Part shown: positions 21,450-31,696 of the stretch, piece after piece | How positions within the stretch are numbered: the stretch's first letter is position 1 | Layout of the letters: each line of letters starts with the position of its first letter | Assembly: GCA_022747635.1 (NCBI GenBank) | Contig: JAKTNV010000006.1 | Location: forward strand, 66,223,590 to 66,287,589 | Length of the DNA: 64,000 bases | From: Hetaerina americana | Taxonomy: Eukaryota; Arthropoda; Insecta; Odonata; Calopterygidae | Reading direction: 5' to 3' | The notes under the pieces: model-generated | What the model saw: only the letters and a program-made list of their open reading frames with translations | Told to the model about the DNA's origin: nothing | The model's database searches: none | Position numbers and translations under genes: made by a program

Positions 21450-21450
<1 letters not shown>
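20119..21450 (+). mobile_element. Full-length mariner element
   Basis: 1332 bp with terminal inverted repeats of about 27 bp. The left end reads TTACATTGATCAAAAAG; the right end, reversed, reads CTACCTTGATCAAAAAT; both continue to TTCCCGGAAT. Both ends abut TA, the mariner target duplication, within a TA array. Length and gene position are typical of the family. The transposase frame is uninterrupted, so the copy is young or recently active. Confidence 0.93.
20324..21397 (+). CDS. mariner transposase, D,D34D
   Basis: 357 residues from ATG at 20324 (MDLNLQQRTCIKFCVKNGFS), with no stop until 21395. The frame is open further upstream to 20255, but this start gives the usual length (about 345-360) and places the first helix-turn-helix at the N-terminus. 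The N-terminal DNA-binding region contains VYQWHERFRSGRESIEDDER and GRPST and a second helix-turn-helix (TIREIAEDLNIAYGSAQDIV). The catalytic triad is complete: ITGDETW, HHDNAPSH and SPDLAPCDFF, with 34 residues between the second and third aspartates. The usual WVPHEL block is replaced by ASEWRSPNEPRPKK, as in one mariner branch. It catalyses cut-and-paste transposition in the nucleus. No damage is visible, so it may be active. Confidence 0.95.
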   Translation: MDLNLQQRTCIKFCVKNGFSGARTLEMLEKCFGNDSLKKTVVYQWHERFRSGRESIEDDERSGRPSTSKVGEKIDKVKEMLVNNRKLTIREIAEDLNIAYGSAQDIVVNDLGFRRVAAKLVPKDLNFMQKRDRVDVAKDMICEAESDPTFIKRIITGDETWVYEYDTQSRHQASEWRSPNEPRPKKPRRFQSKKKAMLTVFMDYNGVVHHEFLPEGQTVNKEYYLGVMRRLREAIRRKRPEMWAENSWILHHDNAPSHSAIIIRNFLTKNATNTIQQPPNSPDLAPCDFFLFNRVKKPLRGTRFSSREEVMEKSQEALMDIPKTEYKKCFEDWIKRWHKCVAVDGDYFEGDNIDLDE

Positions 21451-21503
<53 letters not shown>

Positions 21504-21512
21504 TATATATAT
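21451..21512. repeat. (TA)n array, right of mariner
   Basis: TA repeat starting at the mariner's right end, with one ACT interruption near 21502. Confidence 0.95.
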
Positions 21513-21924
21513 ATACACATGCGCGTAAAAATTATATGTAGTGTGTAAAAATTCGTTTATATCGGATGTGTTTGTTTAAAAATACATCTATGTTTGGATA
21601 TTTTCAATTTTCATTGCATAACGCGCATCGTCATTTTTTCGATCATCTGAACATTTTTATGTTGATAACGCGCACGTTATCGATAGGAAAATACGGCAAC
21701 TCCTTCTCCAGTTCTCCGCTGCTTCCATTTGCCTTCCTGATGTCCAAAAAGCACTCTCTCTTATTTCCCCTACATCACTTACCTCTCATTCTCTTTTCTA
21801 ACAAGATCTTTAACGACCTATTTATCCTCAGATTTCCTCCGCGCAATTTCTCTGTCTCCATCAGAGTCTCCATAACACCTTCCCCTTCCCTCCCACCAAA
21901 TCTAAATCTTCGTCGTCGATCTTG

Positions 21925-22035
21925 ATCTTTTAGTACCCTAGAAGCCACCGTTAGGGTGTGTGACAGGAGGTAAATACACACCAAACTAATTTTGACCCGA
22001 ATATTAACCTAACGCGGTCGGACGTGCTCAGATAT
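21925..22035 (-). mobile_element. CR1-like LINE, 3' end fragment
   Basis: It matches the 3' end at 54714 (AAGCCACCGTTAGGGTGTGT, then ACACACCA, then CTAACGCGGTCGGAC). Only about 110 bp are present. It is on the minus strand. Confidence 0.65.
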
Positions 22036-22158
22036 TAAGGTCGCAGGGATTGTAGGGGCACGAAGACAATTAAGTAGGCTGGAACAGAGTGATACATCGA
22101 CCCAGGAGAAGACCATTCACCAAAGAGGGATTGAATTACCACGATTATTTTAATTGAA

Positions 22159-24060
22159 TTGATTATGCACGAGGAATGATTGAGGGGAGAAAGCAATTGA
22201 GTTCTGTAGGAGACAGGTTTTATCACTAACACTTGGTTTAGACAACACAAAAGGTGGAGGTGTACATGAAAAATGCCAGGTGACACGGAAAGGTATCGGT
22301 TTAACTATATTATGGTTAGGCACATCACAGGTAAGGTTAAATCACAATCGGGAAGTAAGAAGAGAAGGACTATGCTAACAGTAAGAGATTAGTCGGTTAA
22401 GATAAGAGAAGAAAGAAAAAAGATCAAAGATATATGGAAAGAATATAGAGAACAAACTCTTTGGTGAACAACTCAGGCCAACAAGGCTAAATATAGAAAG
22501 GGAACGCAACGACGAGGAAGATAGCTTAGGTCCAGGCATACTCGACAATGAGATAGAATGGGCATTAAGGGAAATGAAATCAAATAAGACCGGGGGGTTA
22601 GGCAACATTCCTTCGGAACTACGAAAAGGTTTAGGAAAATGTGGGAGGAAGAGGCTATATGGACTGATTCGTAGCATCTATGGGGAAGGAATCTGGCCGG
22701 AAGACTTTGTGAGATCAGTGTTAATTCCTATACCGAAAAAGATAAAGGTTACATCATGTGAGGACTACAGAACAATAAGTTTGTTTCCCATGCAGCTAAA
22801 GTGGTTCTCAGGATAATCAACAAAAGGATGGAGAGCAGGGTAAATGATTAATTAGGGGATGATTAGTTTGCGTTTAGGAAGGGGAGAGGCAAGCGTGATG
22901 CCATTGCAGTAATGAGATCACTAATCGAGAGGAATATAGAATACAATCAGGACGTATTTGCCTGTTTCGTAGATTTCGAAAAAGCGTTTGATAGAGTGAA
23001 TTGGGAAAAACAGATGAGTATATCGCAGAAAATAGGAATAGATTGGAGGGAAAGGAGGCTAATCCGCAACCTGTACATGTCTCAGACTGGTCACGTGCGG
23101 GTGGGAAACGGGGAGTCCGGATGGGCAGTGTTCGGAAGAGGTGTGAGGCAGGGTTGCCCATTATCACCGTTGCTGTTCAACCTGCATGTAGAGGAAATGA
23201 TTAAAGAGGCATAGGGAGAACTGGAGGTAGGAATAAAAGTGGGCGGGTAATTCGTAAAATCAGTTAGGTTTGCTGATGACCAAGCTATAATTTGTCAGTG
23301 AGCCAAGGGGTTGCAAGCTTTGCTGAGTGAATTGGAAATTCAGTGCGATAAATACGGGATGAATCAATATAAATAAAACAAAAGTTATGCGGTTCCACAG
23401 AAAGAAAAAGGCTAAGCTAAACATTTAAATAGGAAAGCAAAAACTAGAGCAGGTAGAACAGTTAAATTTCTCGGAAGTGTTTTTGACCAACATGGCACAA
23501 GTAGAAGAGACGCAAGGAGAAAGATTGCGCTAGGCAAAGAGGCTTTTACAAGGAGGAGGGAATTGATGACAGGGACATTGAGTAAAGATGTTAAGATAAT
23601 GCTCGTGAAAACTTTGATATGGAGTGTAGTTATGTAAGGCGCGGAAAAATGGTCACTGAAGCGGGAGGATAGAAGTAGATTGGATGCTTTTGAAATATGG
23701 GTGTGGAGAAGGATGGGGAAGGTGAAATGGACCGAAAGGAAAACAAACGAGAAGGTGCTAGGTATGGTGGGCGAGGAGAGGGGTTTGTTGTGAGAAATCC
23801 TAAGGAGGCAGGAAAAACGGATCAAGGGCGTGTTGATCGACAGTAGGATGTTGAAGACTGTAATAATGGGGAAAGTTTGGGCAGAAATGGCAGGTACAGG
23901 ATAGGGATGTTGGACGGGATGAAGGGAGGAAGGAAGTACCTAGAGAAGAAGAGGGACTTGATTTAGAGTAGGTTGCTGGATTACATTTTGTTAGGAGTCA
24001 CAAAATATTTATTTAGTTGTTGTGTCCATCCAAAACCTACCTTAACCGGTAGATTACTTA
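22159..24060 (+). pseudogene. RTE-like LINE, degraded copy with internal deletion
   Basis: Plus-strand relative of the full-length RTE-like LINE. It starts in the endonuclease region (GATTATGCACGAGGAATGA) and jumps near 22335 from the endonuclease to the linker before the RT, a deletion of several hundred bases. It then runs through the RT ([51 protein letters not shown]) to the 3' end GGTAGATTACTTA. Many stops are present (after EEMIKEA, near FADDQAIICQ, and in the C-terminus). It ends in AT-rich sequence and not in a long A-tail or TA array. Confidence 0.88.
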
Positions 24061-24061
24061 T

Positions 24062-25165
24062 TAATAATAATGTATGGCAGGGGGTGAACACACACCAGAA
24101 TACATTTTGCTGAACATGACCCTACCCCGGTCGAGCAATGTTATTTTGATCTCTTATTGTTCCTGGAAAATCGGACATCTTAAATTTATCAGTTTAACAC
24201 TTAATATCTCTAATTTTATTGACATGAATTCTTCTACCGTAGTGCGATGTGGGTAATAGTACATTTTCAACATCACTGCCAAAGATATATCCTTTCAATT
24301 TATGCAAGAGATCAAAACTGTAACTTAACATTCGCTCCGCGAGTGATTCCGAGCCTAGCTGCTCTAATATTTTGGATACACTACTAAGTTTATGAAAACC
24401 ACGTTTTATAAATCTAGCTCCTCTATGCTTCACGCGATCCAATCCGGCAATCAATCCAACTTCGTGAAGATCCCATATGCTAGCAGCATATTCTAAATGA
24501 AGCCTAACCAGCGAAAGATAAAATTTCCTTACCTTTTTATTACATTTACCCAGTACTCTTTTAATAAATCCTAATTTAAAAACAGGAACATGGAGTTAGT
24601 CGAGGGATTTACAAACAATGCACTCAGAAGAACAATTATGGATTTTTTGATAAATAATTTGAGCATGACGGAATAATAAGGTATTAAGAATAATCGCGAA
24701 CACAACAGTTCACAGGAAAACTAGCTGGGTAAAAGGTAATTTCAACAAAATCCAAATTTAAGCCTAAATTTTGGATATGAAGGATTGATTTGATTGATTT
24801 CGCTATACTTTAAAACCATCAGAAATAAACAGCGTCAATGAGAATATAGCCAGTTATGATCTGACACTACGACCTTTTCATCACATTTATCCGGTACTCT
24901 GACAACAAATACTATTTATTTGTTTGCTTGTCCGCATATCCCCTATTTATATTTCACTCAGGAGAGGTCGTAAGTGACGGTAACGCTTAAGTATTTAATC
25001 GAGTCTACACATTTCATTTCGATGTTCCCGATGAAGTAGGCGTTCTGGAGGGAATTGTTCTTTTTTCGAAAAATTCATCGCTACTCACTTTTTTTATTTT
25101 TTATTCTAATTTCCCAGCGTCGCACCCACGCTGTGTAGCATTAAGGTCATCTGATATCTGATCTT
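24062..25165 (-). pseudogene. CR1-like LINE relic, 3' part
   Basis: It aligns with 54714-55470 of the larger CR1-like relic. On the minus strand, 24454-24194 reads GLDRVKHRGARFIKRGFHKL and then LGSESLAERMLSYSF and SHYGRRIHV, the C-terminal block of the ORF2 protein. Sequence near 25060-25160 corresponds to the region just past RT motif C. Several stops are present. Confidence 0.7.
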
Positions 25166-25380
25166 CCTCTCCGTCCATCCTATACTCTTCTCAGCCGTAC
25201 ACAAATGATAAAACCTCAAATCTACACTCATCCTTTGGCCTCCCAAGACCTGGTGTCGGTTCCGTACAGAGCTACGCTCCAGATTAGTGATTTTACCAAT
25301 ATTTTCTTTATGCCTTTATTTAACGTACTCGTCATCACTTCCCTTTTTACAAATACTTCTATTTTATCAACCTAATAATT
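25166..25380 (-). pseudogene. Small RTE-like C-terminal fragment
   Basis: It contains TACAGAGCTACGCTCCA and surrounding sequence matching the same region of the RTE-like LINE copies (for example near 11710). It is about 200 bp and diverged. Confidence 0.5.
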
Positions 25381-26385
25381 TCCTAAATTCAAAATGCAAA
25401 CTTAAAGCTACAAATGGGATGGTAAATTCGGTATGATTTGGGCGATGATCACTAGACACCATAAAGAAACAATATAAACCATAACTCCGAAGTATTTATC
25501 GCCTATGGTACCAATAAAATATTTCCTTGCTATTCCTTGAGAATATTTTGTAAATCGAAGTTAGGCGTCCCAAACCTTTGAGTTTGGCAATGAGGAAGAG
25601 AAACTGGGAAAATGAAACATTATGAGGAAGCCAAAAACATCAGAAAGTCAAGGACGCTCCATAGTGGTGATCGAATGGAGTTCTTTCCTCTATCTTTCAA
25701 GGCTTGTGGTTAACTTGAACGAAGGACAAAAAGTAGAGCCATAAGAGCGAGTTTTCGAAAGTGCATAAAATGCTAACAGGTATGTAAAATATTTTTCAGC
25801 CTAGTTTTTATTTAAGACCACTTTTAACTTTCCTGCTACCCACACAACCGCAAACTAAAGCTGTGCGTCCTCGTGATCCCGTAATATCGAATATTAGTAT
25901 TAGGGAACGCGTCATCCCGAAGGTAGATTTCTCCATCCACCCATTAGCGTGAAATCAGTTAGGCCAAGGATCTAGATGGTACGATCAGCTTTAAATCAGG
26001 TCCGTAGCAGGAGGACCCAAAAGAAAATTACGTGGTCGTGGGCCGCCAAGTTGAGGGAGTGCTCAGAGATAAGGTATGGCATGTTTTCTAACACTCAAGC
26101 TGTAGTGTAGTTCTAGTATGCTAGCCAGGAGCCCCTGCGGATTGAGTCGCACGCAAATGCGAAGAAGAACGCGGCTAATAAGTTTCCTCCAATATGCACA
26201 TACATTATTGGTCAAAATAGTGTATTAGGGGCTGACAAAACATTTTTTCGAGGATCGTTGCAGGCAGGACTCTGCGCCGCAACATTCAATATGTGATCAA
26301 TTAAAATTCAAAATTTTACATAACATGCATGTATTGAAGCTAAATATTTCCAGTCTTGGTTTACTCCCTTAGCTATTATTCTTAA
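25381..26385. other. No recognised feature
   Basis: Unassigned sequence without long frames or known repeat bodies. Confidence 0.35.
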
Positions 26386-26392
26386 TTAAATA

Positions 26393-26466
26393 CAGGGTAC
26401 GGCAAGATAACTTCCTTTTTTCAAACGCAAAACCCTTTAAAAAGGAAGTTATGTTGCCGCAACCTG
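26393..26466. mobile_element. 74-bp hairpin MITE with TA duplication
   Basis: The two ends are reverse complements over about 27 bp (CAGGGTACGGCAAGATAACT on the left; the right end reversed reads CAGGTTGCGGCAACATAACT). TA flanks both sides (26391-26392 and 26467-26468), as expected for a Tc1/mariner-type non-autonomous element. Confidence 0.7.
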
Positions 26467-26470
26467 TATA

Positions 26471-26487
<17 letters not shown>
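26467..26487. repeat. (TA)n array at LINE 3' end
   Basis: Short TA array between the MITE and the A-tail of the RTE-like LINE. Confidence 0.9.
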
Positions 26488-26505
<18 letters not shown>

Positions 26506-26604
26506 TTTAAGTAATCTACCGGTTAAGGTAGGTTTTTGGACTGACACAACTACCAAACAAACACCTTATCACTCCCAACAAAACACAAAATCAATCATCC
26601 TACT

Positions 26605-29580
26605 CTATATCAGGTCCCTCTTCATCTCTGAGTACTTCCTTCCTCCCTTCATCCCGTCCAACAACCCTATCCTGTTCCTTCCCTTTCCTCTTTTGCCCAA
26701 CATTCTACCCTCTATCACAGTCTTCAACATCCCACTGCCGGTCAACACCCCCTTCATCCACTTTTCCTGCCTCCATAGGATTGCTCCCAACAAACCCCTC
26801 TCTTCGCCCACCATACCAAGTACTTCCTCATTTGTTTTCTTCTCTGTCCATTTCACCTTCTCCATTCTTCTCCACACCCACATTTCAAAAGCCTCCAATC
26901 TACGTCTATCCTCCTGCTTCAATGACCACGTTTCCGCTCCGTACATAGCTACGCTCCATATCAAAGTTTTTACGAGTCTTTTCTTAACATCCTTACTCAA
27001 AGTCCCTGTCATCAACTCCCTCCTCCTTGTGAAAGCCTCTTTGCCTAGCGCAATTCTTCTCCTTACGTCCCTACTACTGTGACCGTGTTGGTCCAAAACA
27101 CTACCGAGATACGTAAACTGTTCTACCTGCTCTAGTTTTTGCCCTCCTATTTTAATGTTAAGCTTGGCCTTTTTCTTTCTGGAAAATCGCATAACCTTTG
27201 TTTTATTAATATTGATTCTCATCCCATACCTGTCGCACTGAATTTCCAATTCACTCAGCAATGCCTGCAGCCCCTTGGCTGACTGACAAACTAAAGCTTG
27301 GTCATCAGCAAACCTAACTGATTTTACGAATTCCCCGCCCACTTTCATTCCTACCTCGAGTTCTTCCCATGCCTCTTTGATCATTTCTTCTGCGTACAGG
27401 TTGAACAGCAACGGTGATAATGGGCAACCCTGCCTTACACCCCTTCCTAACACTGCCCATCCTGACTCCCCGTTTCCCACCCTCACCTGAGCAGTCTGAG
27501 ACATGTACAGGTTGCGGATTAGCCTCCTATCCCTCCAATCTATTCCTATTTTCTGCAATATACGCATTAATTTTTCCCAATTTACTCTATCAAACGCTTT
27601 TTCGAAATCTACGAAACAGGCAAATACCTCCTGGTTGTGTTCTATATTCCTCTCGATTAATAATCTCATTACTGCAATGGCATCACGCGTACCTCTCCCC
27701 TTCCTAAACCCAAACTGATCATCCCCTAAGTAATCATTTGCCCTACTCTCTATCCTTTTGTTTATGATCCTGAGAACAACCTTAGCTGCGTGGGATATCA
27801 AACTAATTGTCCTATAGTCCTCACATGACGTGGCCTTTACCTTTTTCGGAATAGGAACTAAAACTGATCTCACAAAGTCTTCCGGCCAGATTCCCTCCTC
27901 ATAAATACTACGGATCAGCCCATATAGCCTCTTCTTCCCACATTTACCCAAGCATTTCAAAAGTTCCACGGGAATGTTATCTACCCCCACGGCCTTATTT
28001 AGTTTCATCTCCCTTAATGCCCTTTCTATCTCATTGTCTAGTATGCCTGGACCTAAGCTATCTTCCTCTACGTCATGTTCCTTTTCAATGTCTAACTTTG
28101 TTGGTCTAAGCTCTTTACTATACAATTCTTCTACATATTCCTTCCATCTCTCTTGGATCTTTCCTGCGTCAACTATTACCTTACCGGCCTTATCTCTAAC
28201 TGCTATCGTTGATCTCCCTTTCTTACTTCCTGATAAAGATTTAACTATGCTGTAAAGCGCACCGATTTCCCCCTTCCTCTGCAGACTTTCCATATTCTCG
28301 CACTGCGTCTTCCACCATGCTTCCTTTGCTTTATTTGTTGCCCGCCTCAATTTATTGTTCAATTCTTTGTAATTCATTTTGCCTAATTCTGTATTTATAT
28401 TCTTCCATTTTCGCCGCTCATCCATTTTTGTAATCATCTCATCCGTGATCCATGGTTTACGAGTCCTTTTAGCGTTAACGGTTCCAATAGTGTCTTTTGC
28501 GGCTTTAGACAACCCTTTTTTGATACATTCCCATTTTTCTTCAATAGTACTTAGCTCTTTACCGTCCTCCATGATTTTCTCTACCGCCTGTTTGTATTCC
28601 TTTCTTTTCAACCCATTTAATGCTTCTACATTCCATTTTCTAACTCGCCGCCCCTGCCTTATCTTTTTAAAACGTACGCTACATTTCATAACAACTAAAT
28701 TGTGGTCTGAGTCCGCATCCGCTCCCGGGAAGCTGTGGGAATTTATCACACTGTTCCTAAACCTGTGTCTAACCAGGATATAATCTAGCTGATATCTTCC
28801 TGAGTCACCTGGCATTTTCCATGTATACCTGCGTCTTTTGTGGTGTCTGAACCAAGTGTTGGTGATAACTAACCCCTGTCTCCTGCAGAACTCAACTGCT
28901 TTCTCCCCGCGGTCATTCCTCGTGCATAAACCGTAGTCCCCCACCTCATCACCATCTCTTCCTTCGCCTACTGTCGCATTCCAATCCCCCATCACTATCA
29001 AATGTTTCCCTGCAGGAACACATGCAATCAGGTCCTCTAACTGATCGTATATCCTATCGACCTCTTCTTCCTTATGGTTGCTCGGTGGCATGTATACCTG
29101 GATAATAACTAAGTTCGTCGGTTCTGCTTTTATCTCCACTAGTAGTATCCTATCCGTTACCTGCTCTATGTTGACTACGCTTCTTCCTACCTCTTCATTT
29201 AATACTATGGCAACCCCTCGTTGGCTCTCGTCCCCACCGCTGTATATTATTCTATACTTATCACTCCAGTAATCCCCGCTATCTTTCCATCTCACCTCGC
29301 ATAGACCTAAAATATCTATATTTCCCCTTACCATCTCTCGCTTAACATTCTCCAATTTCCCCGTCCTCATCATTGTCCTAACATTCCACGTTCCTATTCT
29401 AACTAATTTGGTCTTCTTCTCCTGCGTCTTCTGTCCTGCTGCTGCTGGTTTTCCCTTGCAAGGGTTTCGTGGGATGACGACCGCGGAAGCCTTGCCTCCC
29501 CCGCTGCCGGGCACGACACACGGCCGATTGGGCCGAGCCCCGTGGTTGCCAGGACTCAAAATATCTCTATTGTCCATCAA
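26605..29580 (-). CDS. LINE endonuclease/reverse transcriptase, 991 residues (copy 1)
   Basis: Single uninterrupted protein. It has a basic, glycine-rich N-terminus (1-58), then an AP-type endonuclease at about 60-300 with RIGTWNVRTM (61-70), CEVRW (E95), GDWNA (198-202), QLDYILV (D266) and SDHNLV (291-296). A linker follows, then reverse transcriptase at about 510-800: [39 protein letters not shown], motif A VDFEKAFDR (D658), motif [19 protein letters not shown] and motif C FADD (757-760). It ends with YLGSVLD and [10 protein letters not shown], a C-terminus shared with RTE-type proteins. It nicks target DNA and copies its own RNA by target-primed reverse transcription. All key residues are present. 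It differs from copy 2 at 13 residues, so both are young and may be active. There is no separate ORF1. Confidence 0.93.
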   Translation of the reverse strand: MMDNRDILSPGNHGARPNRPCVVPGSGGGKASAVVIPRNPCKGKPAAAGQKTQEKKTKLVRIGTWNVRTMMRTGKLENVKREMVRGNIDILGLCEVRWKDSGDYWSDKYRIIYSGGDESQRGVAIVLNEEVGRSVVNIEQVTDRILLVEIKAEPTNLVIIQVYMPPSNHKEEEVDRIYDQLEDLIACVPAGKHLIVMGDWNATVGEGRDGDEVGDYGLCTRNDRGEKAVEFCRRQGLVITNTWFRHHKRRRYTWKMPGDSGRYQLDYILVRHRFRNSVINSHSFPGADADSDHNLVVMKCSVRFKKIRQGRRVRKWNVEALNGLKRKEYKQAVEKIMEDGKELSTIEEKWECIKKGLSKAAKDTIGTVNAKRTRKPWITDEMITKMDERRKWKNINTELGKMNYKELNNKLRRATNKAKEAWWKTQCENMESLQRKGEIGALYSIVKSLSGSKKGRSTIAVRDKAGKVIVDAGKIQERWKEYVEELYSKELRPTKLDIEKEHDVEEDSLGPGILDNEIERALREMKLNKAVGVDNIPVELLKCLGKCGKKRLYGLIRSIYEEGIWPEDFVRSVLVPIPKKVKATSCEDYRTISLISHAAKVVLRIINKRIESRANDYLGDDQFGFRKGRGTRDAIAVMRLLIERNIEHNQEVFACFVDFEKAFDRVNWEKLMRILQKIGIDWRDRRLIRNLYMSQTAQVRVGNGESGWAVLGRGVRQGCPLSPLLFNLYAEEMIKEAWEELEVGMKVGGEFVKSVRFADDQALVCQSAKGLQALLSELEIQCDRYGMRININKTKVMRFSRKKKAKLNIKIGGQKLEQVEQFTYLGSVLDQHGHSSRDVRRRIALGKEAFTRRRELMTGTLSKDVKKRLVKTLIWSVAMYGAETWSLKQEDRRRLEAFEMWVWRRMEKVKWTEKKTNEEVLGMVGEERGLLGAILWRQEKWMKGVLTGSGMLKTVIEGRMLGKRGKGRNRIGLLDGMKGGRKYSEMKRDLI

Positions 29581-29867
29581 ATTGTTCTTGGGAATGATAA
29601 TTGAGGTGGTTTCCCGTTGCCTTCCTCAATAGTGTTTTTAACGTGACACCATCACTTACTGGCCGCCCCACTGGGGTCAGACGCCATTGCAGCCGCCTCA
29701 CTGAGGAACAGACGCTGCGTGGACTACCTTTCGTCTGGCTCCTAACCTTCGACCTATCTGGCATGGGTGACCCTACCAGGAGCAATTTTTATTACTCCCG
29801 CCAGTACAGCTCTAGGGGTCATCGGAACGCACAAGCCCTTCCACCACGTCAAGGTTGTAGTCCGGGG

Positions 29868-29871
<4 letters not shown>
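29581..29871 (-). promoter_or_regulatory. 5' leader of RTE-like LINE copy 1
   Basis: It is conserved in the copies at 1-245 and 35306-35596, and part of it recurs alone at 10757-10880. LINE leaders usually hold the internal promoter. Self-complementary stretches suggest RNA structure, but I could not fit a known ribozyme fold. Confidence 0.55.
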
Positions 29872-29935
<64 letters not shown>

Positions 29936-30010
29936 ATATATATATAATTATATAAATATATATATTATTTACATATATATAATATATATATATATATGAT
30001 TTATATATAT
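29872..30010. repeat. (TA)n-rich array at LINE 5' end
   Basis: Pure TA next to the LINE 5' end, then degraded TA-rich sequence to about 30010. Confidence 0.95.
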
Positions 30011-30179
30011 AATATTAAATGAGCCCCGATATCGAATCCGGCCCCAGATAAAGATTTAGTTAATTGAAAGTATTCTATCCTATAAGGTTGGTTTTTGCAC
30101 AGGTTCCTAATGCCTACCGTCGCCCATCAATCGCGAGAACCTCAATTATTTTACCTACACAACCTTCCTTCATTTCTTC

Positions 30180-30475
30180 ATGTTTTCTGCCTGCCTTCGG
30201 TGTTTTAACATACTAAACCACCTTCCAATATTTAGTATCCATGGATTGATATTAAGGAATTTCCTACCTTACTTCGTCTGCCCAATGTTCTCCCCTCTAA
30301 CACAGTCTTCAGCGTTCCATCGCCCAACAAAATTCTCTGCATCGAACTTTCCTGACTCCTTTGGATTTCTCCCAAGTATCCCCACTCCTCACCCACCATG
30401 CCAAGCACTTCCTCGGTTGTTTACCTTTCTGTTCATTTAAGCTTTTCCATCCTTCACCCCCACATCAAAAGAAAA
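30180..30475 (-). pseudogene. Old LINE C-terminal fragment
   Basis: Read on the minus strand, it gives remnants of [20 protein letters not shown] and MxLGxGTLKTVLEG, which match the C-terminus of the RTE-like protein ([29 protein letters not shown]). It is diverged from the young copies. Confidence 0.5.
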
Positions 30476-30879
30476 TAGCGTATGTTAAACATCAACGTAG
30501 GAAGAAATAAATAACAGTAGAATAAGCCATTTAGTAATTCGGATAGTATTCTGAACGAAAATGATTATAGCAAGGATATTAGAAGAATTTCGCCCGAAAA
30601 AGAAAGCGAAAATAACACTGATAAAGACAAGGGAGTTGGTGAAAGGTGATCATGTGATGTCATCACTACATCTTTTTGTTGATCTCGCTAAACTTTATTT
30701 TCCCACCAGTAACTTATCTGGTGCTACCATAACTATCCTTTTTACCCTTTATCACCCTTACAATTTTCGTCACAATTCCATTAGTCAAATTCTCATATTT
30801 GAAGCGTTTGCATGGGTTCTAAACTAAGCCTTTAGGGAGAGAACTTGAGCTTATATGAGAGGCTCGTGAGCAGTGGGCA

Positions 30880-31110
30880 TTGGGACTGTACTTGAGAAAA
30901 TAAGCTGGACAGAGAGGAAAACAATGAAGGAAGTGTTAGAAATTATAGTGTAAAGGGGGAAGTTGTCCGAGGAAATTAGAGGAAGCTAAAGAAAGTAATT
31001 GGAAGGCATACAGATAAGCAATGGGGTGTTGAAGGTCGTGATATTGGAGGGACTTTGCCAGGTGAGCGTGGGAAGAAGAGGAAAAAAATGTGTAGGCATT
31101 TTATGCGACG
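30880..31110 (+). pseudogene. Old LINE C-terminal fragment
   Basis: The plus strand reads KISWTERKTMKEVLE, then after stops a block resembling GVLKVVIxEGLCQVSVGRRG. This is the WTxxxTNEEVL and VIEGxxxGKRGRG series of RTE-type C-termini. It is opposite in orientation to the fragment at 30180. Confidence 0.45.
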
Positions 31111-31690
31111 TGAAGGAAAATAGACATCACTGTGGCGGCGGAGAATTATTTATAATGAATAGTTGACTATATAAAAGAATACAACACATAGAGGAAAATA
31201 AATGATTCTGTGTCTCTTCGCAGGCAGAATATTAGTGTCAAACGGTAGGATGCATAAAGGGATGAATTAAGGCATGCAAATTACGGCAGAAATCTGGGAA
31301 CATTGGGAGGAAAATCAATGAATGGTTTTCTAAGGCGGGGCATACAACTATACTCCTCCCCATATTATTAAATGGAAAGAAGACAACGACCCCCACCCCA
31401 TTCTCCTCTTCCACCCCTGGGACTTCCTTCCATCCATCAACCAAACCCCTAAAGTCTTTATTCTTTCATTTAGATATAGGTTTATTATGCGGCGAAACTA
31501 TATTGCATAGCGACTTGAAAATTAAATACGTTGCCGGTGTCGAAACCACCGCCGGTTCACATTTTTAAAAATATTTTCAAGGGGTAACAACGCTTGTTTT
31601 GAATACCAACCACTTTCGCAAAAGTTATGCCGGAGATATTCTGTCCATGTGTAGCGCAAAACGTATTCACGTTTAGCACTAATTTTGAAA
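31110..31690. other. No recognised feature
   Basis: Short frames only. The sequence leads into the inverted repeat element at 31697. Confidence 0.35.
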
Positions 31691-31696
31691 TTCTAA

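Larger units (their letters stand above)
19878..21699. mobile_element. Inverted-repeat element hosting a (TA)n array and a mariner
   Basis: Positions 19878-19904 and 21672-21699 are reverse complements with about two mismatches (TTGCCGTATTTTCC, then ATCGATAACG). Removing the mariner and TA arrays leaves about 350 bp, the size of a MITE. A TA array inside it received the mariner. Target-site duplications are not evident. Confidence 0.55.
26488..29871 (-). mobile_element. Full-length RTE-like LINE, copy 1
   Basis: On the minus strand it runs from the 5' end CCCTCCCCGG at 29871 through a 291-bp leader, one 991-codon frame and a short 3' UTR to an A-tail of 21 (T run 26488-26508). Without the tail it is 3363 bp, exactly the length of copy 2 at 32234-35596. 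Both ends touch TA arrays. The leader can form several hairpins (GGAGTAAT with ATTGCTCC; CTGG and GGGT with ACCC and CCAG). A poly(A) tail is less usual for RTE elements, which often end in short repeats, so the clade name is provisional. Confidence 0.93.

Noticed and set aside
26693..29272. Open frames on the plus strand opposite the two LINE coding regions
   Set aside because: They shadow the minus-strand 991-codon frame and repeat identically in both copies for that reason.
29581..29871. HDV-like ribozyme at the LINE 5' end
   Set aside because: I could not pair the first bases with a downstream strand to form the required double pseudoknot; only simple hairpins were found.
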